In this document: positions 24,391-36,152 of the stretch, one piece after another
Layout: each line of letters starts with the position of its first letter
Position numbering within the stretch: position 1 is the stretch's first letter
Source of the DNA: Mesorhabditis belari
Lineage: Eukaryota; Nematoda; Chromadorea; Rhabditida; Rhabditidae
NCBI GenBank assembly: GCA_958450365.1
Contig: CAUEEP010000936.1
Span: forward strand, 658,001 to 722,000
Length of the DNA stretch: 64,000 bases
Direction: 5' to 3'
Position numbers and translations under genes: made by a program
The notes under the pieces: generated by a model
The model's database searches: none
What the model saw: the letters and a program-made list of their open reading frames with translations, nothing else
What the model was told of the DNA's origin: nothing

Positions 24391-26270
24391 TGAGCCATTT
24401 TAAAGAAGAAATCATGAACACAGGATCCGATAGAGCACATTATAGGTCATGATTACGGTAGATAGTAAGCAGGGCATGGTTGAAATACGGTAGTTGGACC
24501 ATTTTAGGACAGTGTTGCGCAGGAATTTGGGCTTCAACCAGGGCCAGGGTCACCAGAAAAGCATTTGCTCGATTTAGAGTCATTGCAGAGATCATTGAAA
24601 CACAGTGAGGGTACAGTAATTGATCGGAGTACGGTAGTGGTAGGCATATTTTAAGGAAGAGACGGGGGACACATCTGGGAAAGCATAAGGCTGAGGTGGG
24701 GTCATCAAGGGGCAGTCATTCATTGTATAGAACCAATAGCAACACATTATCTAAATTTTTGACCAAAGAAAATAGCTAGCTACCAGAATTTTTGGGTTGG
24801 GGGTAGTCCGGGGGCAGTCCAGGGTTACACGGGTCATTTGAATCAGAGCATATGGTAGAGGGCACGGTAGTTGGGGCAAAACAGCAGAGCGTATGATCAA
24901 AACATTTTGAGGAACAGTAGTTGGACACATTTTAAGGTAGAGATCATGTTGGTCAGGAATTTGGGCTTCAATCAGGGCCAGGGCGATTGATCGAAAACAG
25001 TCGTTGAAACTTTTTAGGGTAGAGATCACGTTGGGCATGGAATTTGGACTTCAACTAGGGTCAAGGCCATTCGAAAAACACTTGAACAAGTAGGTAATGG
25101 TAGCCGGAGATTATATCATATGGGAACACATCTAGGAAAGCATTCAGCTGGGATCAGGGTCATCAATTGCTCGTTATCTCATAGAACATATCTAAATTTT
25201 AATCACTATCAGGATAGATACCAGGATAGATACCAGGATGTTAGGATTCTTGGGTTTCAATCCAGTCCAGGGGTAGTCCAGAAGCAGTTCAGGGTTCAGG
25301 GTCACAAGAGCCATTTGAATACAGTAAAGGATATTGTCGGGTAAAGGAAAATCCATTAAAAGAAGCATTTGAGAAAATTGAATAACTTTTTTTGATTATT
25401 TATACATTTTTCAACATATTTAGATACGTATTTTTCATAGAAAATTGGTTTTTGAAGTTTTGAAGTTAATTGAATGAATCACATTTGTTTTTGAGTAAGT
25501 AAAAAGTTATTATTTCTTTCATTTTCCAATTCTAAATGATTTTATAAAAATTTGATACCTTTTATTTGATAATTTGAAACTTTAAAATTTATAAAAAAAA
25601 CCCAAAAATTGATCAGAATGGCTAAAAAATGGCTAAAATTAAAGTTAACACATAGCTTTTTGACAGGTTGATAACTGGATTTAGTTAAAAGTTTTTAAAA
25701 AAGCATACCAATTAAATATTTTTCAATGTAAGCTGATCTAAAGAGATCTAAAGTTTCAAGAGAAAAATACTGTAGGAAATTTTGGCGTAAAATAAAGCTT
25801 TCCCATAACTAAAAACGCAAATCTGGCTAAACTAAGCATGCGAATTTTAGTTGTCACATCAAAATGGTTAATATTTAAAGCTAAATGTGTTTTAAATGTA
25901 AATTTGAAAGACAACTGTAAGACTGTAAATTTGAAAGACGAATTTTGAAGTGCGTACGTTGGAAAGACGTTGGAAAGACGTTGGAAAGACGTTGGAAAGC
26001 TACCGACAAATGAATGCTAGTTTCTCAAGCAAATTATTGCAATAAGTAAATGAAAATTCTAGGTAAATTCGAAAGAAAACCGCTGAAATTAGCTTTTTTA
26101 CAAAAAAGAAAACCTAGCAAGCGCATAATTGTCGAAAAATTTTATATTTAGAATAAATTTCAATAGAAAAAAAGCCCTATTTTGAAAAATATCGAAATTT
26201 ACTTAAAAATAAGTTTTTGGAATCATAAAATATTTGGGGAAATGAAAAATTTCAAAGTTTTAAAGTAATT
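24391..26270. other. Decayed repeats, then gene-free AT-rich DNA
   Basis: From 24391 to about 25330 relatives of the 83-base unit continue with looser spacing (TACGGTAGTTGG, GGCTTCAAYCAGGGCCAGGG near 24529 and 24962). From 25330 to 26270 the sequence is AT-rich with no recognisable feature except four direct copies of GACGTTGGAAA at 25966-26000. Confidence 0.5.
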
Positions 26271-26279
26271 TGAGGTTTT

Positions 26280-26605
26280 TGCTTGAAATTGAATTGAATT
26301 GAAATTGAATTGAATTGAAGTTGAATTGAATTGAATTGAATTGAATTGAATTGGAATTGAATTGGAATTGAATTGAAATCGAATTGGAATTGAATTGGAA
26401 GTTGAAATTGGAATTGAAATCGAATTGGAAATTGAATTGAAATTGAATTGAAATTGAATTGAAGTTGAATTGGAATTGAAATTGGAATTAAATTGGAATT
26501 AAATTGAAATTGAATTAAAATTGAATTGGAATTGAATTGAAATTGGATTGAATTGAATTGAAGTTGAATTGGAATTGAAATTGGATTAAAAATTGAATTG
26601 AATAT
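26280..26605. repeat. (GAATT)n-type microsatellite
   Basis: The 325 bases consist almost only of GAATT, GAAATT and GGAATT units. The minus strand reads as a long Ile/Gln/Phe/Asn/Ser ORF that reflects the repeat. Confidence 0.95.
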
Positions 26606-26884
26606 GTAAAATTGAGAAGAATGCCCGTTATTTGAGTGCTTTTCATGGGATTTATATCCAAATTTTCGAGAACATGGCGGATTTTTCACAAAATTGTGCA
26701 ATGTGATGCAATCAGGGATTTCAAAAATGCTTTGAAATAGCTTTAACAAAAGATTCGTCACTTTTTGAGGAATGCTGATGAAATTTGGAGAGATTTGCGA
26801 TTTTCTTGAGATATACTGGCATTTACAAGGTACTGTAGAGTTTCGACAATTTAGAAAACATCTTGGATTACGGTGGGTTTGATT

Positions 26885-27525
26885 TTGAAGCCTTTGTGTT
26901 CATTTTAGTTCTATTTTAAAGGTTTTGATTTTATTTGAGTCCAATTTTAAATGTTTTGAGTCTATTTTAGTCCTATTTTAAAGGCTTTTTGTTTATTTTA
27001 GTTCTATTTTAAAGGTTTTGAGTTCATTTTAGTCGATTTTAAAGGCTTTTTGTTTATTTTAGTTTAATTTTAAAGGTTTTGAGTCCATTTTAGTTCAATT
27101 TTGAAGTCTTTGTGTTCATTTTAGTTCAATTTTAAAGGTTTTGTGTTCATTTTGGTTCTATTTGAAAGTCTTTTTGTTCATTTTAGTCCAATTTTAAAGG
27201 TTTTGAGTTCATTTTGATCCAATTTTAAAGTCTTTTTGTTCATTTTAGTCCAATTTTAAAGGTTTTGGGTCCATTTTAGTCCTATTTTAAAGGTTTTTGT
27301 GTTCATTTTGGTTCTATTTGAAAGTCTTTTTGTTCAATTTAGTCCAATTTTAAAGGTTTTTGTGTTCATTTTGGTTCTATTTTAAAGTCTTTTGTTCATT
27401 TTAGTCCTATTTTAAAGGTTTTGAGTCCATTTTAGTCCTATTTTAAAGGTTTTGTGTTCATTTTGGTTCTATTTGAAAGTCTTTTGTTCATTTTAGTCCT
27501 ATTTTAAAGGTTTTGAGTTTATTTT
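26885..27525. repeat. ~31-base minisatellite
   Basis: The unit is close to CATTTTAGTCCTATTTTAAA followed by GGTTTTGAGTC and occurs about 19 times with drift between GAGTC, GTGTT and TTGTT at the end of the unit. No gene is present; 27526-28080 is unremarkable. Confidence 0.9.
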
Positions 27526-28084
27526 CGTCTACATTGAGATTTTCAGCTTATTTAGATCTACTTCAAGATGTTGAGTGACATTTAAGGAATTCTTCTTGAG
27601 CACGATTGTTCAATAGATGAAATTTTTGAGTCCATTTTAAAGGTTTTGAGTCCATTTTGAGACAAGTCCTTTTTGAAGCTTTTTCTTATTTCAGAACTTT
27701 TCACAGTTGATTTAAGAGATATGGCATTGATTTTTGGATACGGTAGGGGTAGGGTGTCGTTTAGCAAACAGCTACAAGTCACGAAGGGGAACAGTTAAGT
27801 CCTTTGAATCCATTTAAGTCCTTTTAAGTCCATTTAAGTCCAAGTTTCGATTGTCTTTTACTCATTTTGTTTTGCATTTAGTTTTTTGGCGAGTTTAGAT
27901 CAATTTTCGGAGATATGAGGCGATTTGAGATCATTTTTTCACAATTTAGGCTTGAGTACATCTTGTTGGATCTTTTTAGAAAAGCGTATTCAGAAAAACT
28001 TCAAGAAAACGAATCAAGATCAGATTTTTGAGCAGAGCAAAGCTACACAGATCAAATAGTCACCAGTATAGTTTCAAGTATAGT

Positions 28085-31000
28085 TTCAACAAGATCTAAA
28101 GAAATTTTAGCTAGCTTTACAGCTTTACCAGTTTTTTTTTGAGCCCAATCAGTCCAGATAAAGGTTTACAGCAGTTGTAGGTTAAGATTTGTAGGTTAAG
28201 ATCAAAGTTTTGTGACTTCAGCTTTATGTACACCATTAGCAAGGTTTAAAGGTCATTTTTTGAAGGGTCCATCAACAAATATACAGAGCTACAGAGCTTC
28301 GAATCGTTACAAGATTTTACAATCTAAAGAAACATTAGCTAGCTTTAGAAATACCATATTTTTGAAGGGGGTTTCCCTTTAATCCATTTGTCTAATCCAT
28401 TTTTAAGGCATCTGAGATTCAAGGGGAGCTCCAATTTTAAGCAAAATAGTCCATTTTCGGGAGAGAAATTTTCTCCAATACCTATGAAACATAAATTACC
28501 ATTTTTCTTTGAATCGAATCGAATTTTTTAAACAAGTTTATCTTTGAAAAACAGTTTAGATGGCTTTTAAGGCACATTGAAAGGCTTTGAAGTGGCAAAA
28601 AGTTCGACAAGAGATCTGGAAAATGAAATAAAGGGAAATTTTTGGGTTACCCGTTTTACGAGAATCACTCAAGCTTTGCACAAAACAGAAGTTTTGAGAA
28701 TTTTGAAGTTCGTACGTTGGAAAGACTCGGAAGATCAACGGAAGAATCTAGAGACTGATTAAAAGAGAAATTTTCTTCGTTACCCAGAAACACACAACAT
28801 CATTTTACGCAAAAACTTGATGGTAGTCGATTTTTCGAGTACAAATCGCTACAATGAAGTACGCTTGATGGTGAAATGGAATGGAGAATCTAGGGAATGA
28901 TTAAGGGAACATTTTAGTTACCAATTTAACAGCTCAGTGTTCCCAAAGCGAATTTGAGCTCTTTGAGGATTCTATTGCAACTCCAATCACGAATTTATTG
29001 AACACGAGATAGCTGGGACGCTCCAAAATAAGTTTTTGATGGCAAAAGGCATCTAAGGAATGATAAAAGGGAGATTTTGAAGTTACCCGTTTTATAAAGA
29101 ATCGCTGAACACATCTTTTAGCCGCGCTTTTATTAGAAATATCTAAAAAGAAATCGCAAACACCATGCAGTTTACCGGCTTTTTGAAGGAAACCAATTTT
29201 AACGATGGTAACGATTTTAACGAGGCAGCCCAATGAGCAGAGATCTAGGAAATGATTAGGGAATTTTATATTAACCGTTTTACAAAAGTCGATACACCTT
29301 CTAGCAAAATAAGAATTTGAATGAAATTGAGACATCAAAGGGCTAAGGCAGCTAAAACTTGAACACGACAGCGCTTAACGGCACTCGAAAACTCTAGAAA
29401 ATGATTAGACCAAGATTTTACATTACCCGTTTTACAAAAGTCGATACACCTCCTAGCAAAATAAGAATTTGAATGAAATTTTGAGATCATCAGGCTAAGG
29501 CAGTGGCAAAACTTGAGCACGACAGTGCTTAACGACACTCGAAAGCTCTAGAAAATGATTAGACCGAGATTTTACTTTACAATTTAAAAACAATTGAGAA
29601 ATACTTTTGAAAATGTAAAGCTTTTCTAAGAATTCAACTCATCTATAGAAGATTTGAAAGGTTTAAGAGCTGAGCACGAAGAAGAGAGATCTAAAGATTT
29701 GTTAAGGTGACCACATCAAGTTACCAGATTTTTTTTGAGAATACTCGACCCATTTTTGATTAAGTTAACAACACTGAGCTCGGATATTCTAGAAAATGAT
29801 TAGATTTTGATTTTGCGTCACCAATTTTTGAGAGAGGAATCGCTTTTGCATGGGGAGAACCTTCTAATTTTAGTAGCTGGGCACGAACGGCCAGAAGAGA
29901 GGAAATCTAAAAACTCGTTGCAGCAAAAACACCAAGTTACCGATTTTCTTGAGATTTTGAGCCCTAACAACAAGAACTTGAGATGGAATCTGAAAAATGG
30001 TTAACACCAATCTTTTGAGTTACCGATTTGTTGAGACTTTTTGAACCTAGCGACAGCGAAACTCGTCTAAACAGAGCACGAACAAATTACCAGAGTTTAC
30101 GAAGTCCCACGCTACCACGTTTTTGAAAAATCTAAAGCTAAATCGCAAGGAAATTCTAGATTACCAGTTTGAAAAGAGAAATGGATTGGATTTTGAGACA
30201 ATGATGGGAAGCTGTGAGGCAAGCTGTGAGGCAAGCTCGTCAGCACTTCTAAGTTATCAGGAGCTGGGTGGGTATAAAAAGCTTTGAAGAGATCTAAAGA
30301 CTCATTGCGGCAAAAGCACTAAGTTACCGATTATATTGCGATTTTTGAACCTTAGCAACAGCGCATGAACATTGAATCTGAAAACTCGTTAGCACAAACA
30401 TTTTGAGTTACCGGATTTTTGCGAGTACGACTTGAGGAAAAGATCTGGAAATAGATTTGGATGGGAAACGCGAATTACCATTTTTTTTGAAGCAACAGGA
30501 GTCTCGCTTGCGCCTTTTTAACTCTCACTACTCAAATCTAAAGAAAAATAGAGCCAAAATTTGAATTTACCAGGATTTCAAATCCATTTCGTCTTATGAT
30601 TTAGCAAACTGAAGATTGAGATAAGATTTTTAAGGAAGCAATCACGAAATGAGATGAGTCCGGTGAGGGACAAGGCTTAGGAACTCTCGGATGAGATCTG
30701 AAAACTGCTACAAGGCGAATTTTTGAGTTACCATGACAATTTGGAAGCTTTTTGAGGCTTTTCGATGCTTTAGACGCTTAGACGTTTCTGACGCTTTTTG
30801 GCTGAACAAATGACCTTACTCTTTTCCCGAGATCTGAAAATTGATTAGGGTTCGACCACTAATTACCATTTAAATCTGATGAGAATCGCGCCAATCCGTA
30901 GACTATCTTTTCTCTTTTCTCTTTTCTTTTACTCTTTTCCCGATCTGAAAATTGGTTTAAGTTCAACCAAAAAATTACCATTTAAATGGCAGCGAATCAG

Positions 31001-34000
31001 TCTAAACGTCAGTGACGACCTTCTACTCAAGGATGATCAAATCGAACTCAAAACAAATCGGAGTGATCTTACAGCTAACGTTTCACATATGGAAAATCTC
31101 GTTATCGAATCGTTTCTAAACTTTTGTTGAGGTGAAACCTCTATTTACCAGTTCTGGAGGAAAGTTGGATGGTAACTCTGTCGATCGACGACTTCTAATC
31201 ATTCTGGGGCTCTGGTGGTCTATTGTACAGCTAACGTTTCACAGTATTTTTCCACTATCGTATCGTTTCTAAACTTTTGTTGAGGGTAAACCTCTATTTA
31301 CCAGTTCTGGAGGAAAGTTGGATGTCGATAGACTTCTTTCTGGGGCTCTGGTACAGCTAACGTTTCACAGTCATATTCTCATTTCTAAAATCTCGTTGAG
31401 ATTCAACCTCTAATTTCCATTGCTGGAGAAAGGCATGGCCAAGGGTTGGACATCGTCCAGAGATCTGGTGATAGGGTTTGGAGTGATGATTCAAAATCCA
31501 GGGTTTGGAGTGATGATTCAAAACTGCTTTCTCATCTTTTTCTCTCAAAACTTTTCTCGTCAGGCTCTTTCCTAGTGATTCGAGTCAATCAAACTAAACT
31601 TTCGTTAATCCCAATCCTCTTATTACCATTATTTTGAGTCCCCAAGAAATCCTTGAATGAGTTTGATCCTTTTACTACATCTGGTGGCAAGTTTCAATGG
31701 CTCAATTCTCTCGGAGTGAAGAAGGGTCAGTTTTTACAGAAGGTCAGAAGAAATAAGGTCAGTTTTTTTGATGGTGAAGTCAGTGAAGCCATTTTTGGCG
31801 ATCTCAGCTCATCCTAGTCCTTTTTCCTTCAATTTCGAAGTGATTCTAAAGCTTGTTGAGCCTAATTCTTTTACCATTCTTTGAATCCCAAGAAAAACGA
31901 TTGATTCGATTGTTTCACTTCTATGAATGGAGTTTTTCAAAAAGTTTTGTTGGGTTTCCTTGGCCTGAGGCTTTTTACGGTCTGCAGTAGTTCAACAATC
32001 GTTTCATAGGATGATAATCGTGCCACTAAACTTTTCTTGAGCCCAACTTTCTATTTACCATTTATTGAGTCCAGCTAACATACTCGTTTTGTCTTCTAGT
32101 CACTTTTCGGATTTTTATCTAAAAGTTGTTAAGGAGTTTTTGCAATTACTTTGCGTTGGCTTTGTAGCGATCTTCTTGAGCTAAAGTTTAATAAGAAAAG
32201 TTTCTCAAATTACCCGGGAATCTTGAGGGAAACAAGTGATTTACTTTCGCTTTCGAAATCTGGAAATAGTAAAAGGCACACAGCCATTGCTACTTTACTT
32301 TCTTTGCAAAAATTCTTTCTCAATTCACAAAATACCAGTTTTCTTCTTAGAATGAATCGTGGATGCTGCTCAAGTCCTATTGTGCGCGAAAAACCTTTCC
32401 AACTCTTGAAGAGTCTAAAATTTGTTACAGCTAAACGTTTTGTTACCCAATTTTTGCTTAATAGCGAAAAGATCGAAGAAAAAAATAGAAGTTGAATGAA
32501 GATGGAATCTGTTTAAAGTTTAAGGTTTAAGATTTCGTTTATCTTTTGACTTTTGATTAAAGTACCAGCTTTCTGAAGCCAAGGGTGAGCCAAGAGAAGA
32601 ATTTGAAGTCGAATTTCATTTCGTGCAACCTGCTTATCAAATTTCGGATATTCCTAGTTGCAAAAGTTGTCGTTTTCTCGTTTTTGCTCTCAGTTTCAGT
32701 GATGACTTTGAAAATACCGTTATTTGATTGTTTTGGCTGATGAAGTAACTTTGAATGTATCGGTGTGCCAGGAAGCGAGCGATCGCAAGAGGAAGAAAGA
32801 GACTCGGAAGTTCATTTTGAAGGACGATCTGCTTTGAATTTGATCTGCCTAGTTGCAAAAAGTCGCGAAGTTTTCAGCTCAATTTGAAGTTGTTTTTGAA
32901 AGTACCCGGCTTCAGATTTGATCTGATTTTGAGTTGATAGAAAAGCAGGAGATGAATCGGTTTGCCAGGAAGCGGGTGTTTGCAAGGACGAGAGAAAGAG
33001 ACTCAGGAGTTCATTTTGAAAGCGATCAGAGAATCGTTCGGAGGGTTTCAACCTGCTTTAGAATATCAGAATTTCTCCTAGTTGCAAAAATGTTGTGAAG
33101 TTTTCAGCTCAGTTGTTTTTGAAAGTACCCGAATTTGTTGTTGAAGAACGGAACAATGGCCATGTGAGGATAGGAATGGATCGGTGCGCCAGGAGGCGGG
33201 CGTTTCCAAGAGTCGAATGAAGCAGGACTGATGCGGTCAAAGAGGGAGTCATCAAAGAACCTGCTTTGTTGAATTTCTGGATTTATCCTAGTGGCAAAAA
33301 TTGTGGAGTTTTCAGCTCAATTTCAAGTTTTTCTTGAGAATACCGTTTTTGTAGTTGAGCAACGCTTGACAATGAACCAAGAGACGGCGAGAGACTTGGA
33401 AGCCACAGGAAGCGAGTCTTTGGAAAGGGGACGACTTCATGGAAGTGGGAGTGGAAGTGGAAGTGTTCAAAGAGGATTCAGACGTTCATTTTGAGTGTCT
33501 TGATTGCATCATTCGAAGTGATTTGCCTATCGAATTTTGAATTAATCCTAGTAGCAAAAGTTGTGACGTTTTCGGCTCAAATTCAATTGGAGTTGTGGAG
33601 GAAACACCGTATTTGTTGATCGGAAAAAGTAGCTGATGAAGGGATGAATCGGTGTGCCAGGAAGTGAGCGTTTTTAAAGAACATCTATGGGAAGAAAGAG
33701 ACAAGAGAGGCGACTTTGAAAGCTTCAGGACATCTTTCAGAATTTCGTTTGAATTTCGAACTTATCCTAGTGGTATTGCAAAGTTTCAGCTCAGTTCCAA
33801 AGTTGTTATTTTGAAGTACCCGTTTTGGTAGTTGCCAATGAAGTGAAAGCAATTTCAATGTGCTAGATGGCGAGGGATTGCAGGGCAGAAAGGATGAATG
33901 GCAGGGATAAGGATCGAATTTTGAAGTGGGCCAAATGGTGGACGATCGCAAACTTCTAATCAGACTGTGGGACTTCTAATCGGAGCCTGTTTGGGTGTAT

Positions 34001-35210
34001 TGAGTGTAGAGATCCTAGTTCAAAATAGGTTGTTTTAAGCTCAAAGTTTTTCTCAAATTTTCTTCAAAGTACCGTGATTAACCATAGTAGACATAGTAGA
34101 AGTGGGTCTTCGAAAATTAGCATATCGTCTTATGAAGGGCCTGTTTTGAAAGCTTTGATTTGATCCCTAGTTGAAAAGTTGTTGTTGTTGTTGGTGTTGT
34201 TATCTATAAGTGTACGCTGGTGCGCAAGCTGGTGAATGTTTACGAGACATCGGGAAGAAAATAACATATCCTATGAAGATCTTGTTTGAAAAACCTTTGA
34301 TTTGATTCCTAGTTGTTCGTTTGAAGTTATTTTGAAGAGACTTTGCTGTTTGATTTCAATTTTATGATTTCCACTGTAGTGATTTTCTTCTAATCCTTTC
34401 TATTTTTGATTTGTTTTCGCAAAATGGCCTTATTTTGATGGCTACATCAAGTTACAGTAGTCAAAGAAGGATAAAAAGAAAGTTGAGATTTCCCATTCGA
34501 AAGAAAGTCATTAATTTCTTGGAATTATCCCAGGAATTGACTAAATTGACTAAAATCCAATTACCCTTCACAAAATAGAGATTGAAGTTGTGGTTGTTGA
34601 AATGTTGCAACGTTTCCATTAAGATTAAGATCCAAAGATTCGTTTCCTATAAGTAAGTTAATGGTTTTCAAAATACCCATAGAACGATTTCATTTCGATT
34701 TTGAAGTAGTTGATTTTGTTTATAGCTTCTTTTGCTTCAAGAGTTCAAGAGAGCTTCAAAAAGTTGATTCGATTGCTTAAAAGTTTTGTAGAAAGTAGGT
34801 GAAAGAGGTGAAAGATAGCTTCTAGCTTTCCAGTCGTCTTATTTCTAGAAATCGTTGCAAATTTGACGTTAAAATACCAATCAAGTCCATGGAGAGACTG
34901 TTGCTTCAAGCAATTGCTTCTATAGGCTTTCCCAAGTAGTTCGAGTTCTTCTATCGACTTCTTTCCCAAGACTTCTATAGACTTCTAGTCGTTCTAGTTG
35001 TCAAAAATCGATTTCTAGAATCAAATTGATGATTTCTTATGCGAAATACCCAGAAGAATCGTTGAGTTTTCAATTAGAAGAATCGTTTTTAATAGAAGGC
35101 TTCAGAAGAGAGGCTTCAGTCGCTTCTAGAGATTTGTGGAGCTAGAGATGGATTGAAATTTCGCTTCGCTTCTAGATTTTCGTTCAAATTTGTTTCGAAT
35201 TACCCATTGA
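28085..35210 (-). other. Array of ~40 intron-like segments without a reading frame
   Basis: Read on the minus strand, this 7.1 kb block repeats a segment of about 30-36 bases that begins GTAA, GTAT or GTTA, carries a branch-like CTAAT or TAACC, and ends TTTCTAG, TTTTCAG or TTTTAG. Clear cases are 28615-28650, 28748-28783, 29394-29426, 30731-30764, 31272-31304, 34850-34882 and 35177-35208. The sequence between them (50-230 bases) often starts ATCT and ends AAATG or AACGG. I translated about ten of these spacers in all frames: most contain stops in every frame, and where a frame is open it does not keep phase with the next. Some spacers are clearly tandem duplicates (29285-29393 with 29427-29540; 31.0-31.4 kb; five units of about 220 bases at 32.6-33.95 kb). 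It could be a spliced non-coding transcript, a decayed many-exon gene, or a satellite built from an exon-intron unit. Confidence 0.55.
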
Positions 35211-36120
35211 ACATTTTTTGATTATCCCAGAAGATCCAAAAAGGTTGTTTGTTACAAAATTTGATCTTCTATCTATTCCAAAGGTGTAGTTGATCATAAA
35301 AGTTGGTGAATCCCGTCCACTATCATAAACTCAAAGACAAAGCGCACCAATACTCAATCTGAATTTTAAAATTAAATCAAACTACCTATCTAATCATAGT
35401 CCAAGTGAAAAATCTTACTCAAAATCTGAAAATTTATCTAAATCAAGTTATCTAACCAGATTAAAGTCGAATTTCTGAAAAATTGCTAAAAAATCAAAAA
35501 AATCAATCGAAACGTTTAGGATTAAGTAATACTATTGGAAAAAGAATTCTTTCGAAATAAAATCGATGCTATACCAATCATGTGACTACCGTATACCCAA
35601 AGAAGTGAAGAGATCAGGGTTTGGAAGAGAGAACAGAGAAAACGAAGAGACAAGGAAGCGATGAGAGGACACAGAGAGCCCATTTCCTGGCTACCGTAGT
35701 CATTTTCCAGAAAAATCCTTTTTTTCGGCCTAAGCCATTTACCCATTTTTGTGGCCTAAATTTGTTTGTGAGAAAGTCGCGAGGCTTTTTTTCCTTTTTT
35801 CGCTTTAGAGCGTAGCCGTCAAATCTTTTCGCGATATGGAATTTGGCTAAAGCCTGTGGAGATTAGCTTTGATGTAATTGGTAATTGGTATAATGGAAAA
35901 GTTTAACATACGCTTTATGGTACTCTTCTTCGAGCGCATTGTAAAATATATATATAAACACTTTTTCTGTAAATTGAGATTAGTGGATTTTTTCGACTAC
36001 TACAGCATTGCTGTTAGCGTCTAAAAAAAGAGAAAAAAAAAGTGAAAAATCAGATTCAGATTCAAATTTGCGACTAGATAAAGATTTTGAATAATATTTG
36101 AATAATATTTACAAATTTGC
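35211..36120. other. Gene-free interval
   Basis: AT-rich sequence with overlapping ORFs of 64-75 codons on opposite strands near 35522-35815, none with support. A (TA)n run lies near 35948-35960. Confidence 0.5.
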
Positions 36121-36121
36121 A

Positions 36122-36131
36122 TATATAAAAG
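36122..36131 (+). promoter_or_regulatory. TATA-box-like sequence
   Basis: TATATAAAAG stands 22 bases upstream of the ATG at 36153. It matches the consensus well, but the distance to the ATG leaves almost no 5' leader, so trans-splicing or a different start would be needed. Confidence 0.3.
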
Positions 36132-36152
36132 TACCCAAATTTTCCGGAGACC

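Noticed and set aside
26252..26761. 169-codon Ile/Gln/Phe/Asn-rich, prion-like ORF
   Set aside because: Product of the GAATT microsatellite; nothing beside it supports a gene.
28934..29338. 134-codon minus-strand ORF as a normal gene
   Set aside because: It crosses several good intron-like segments and stops in the next unit; its tandem neighbour at 29.3-29.5 kb reads the same part in a different frame arrangement.
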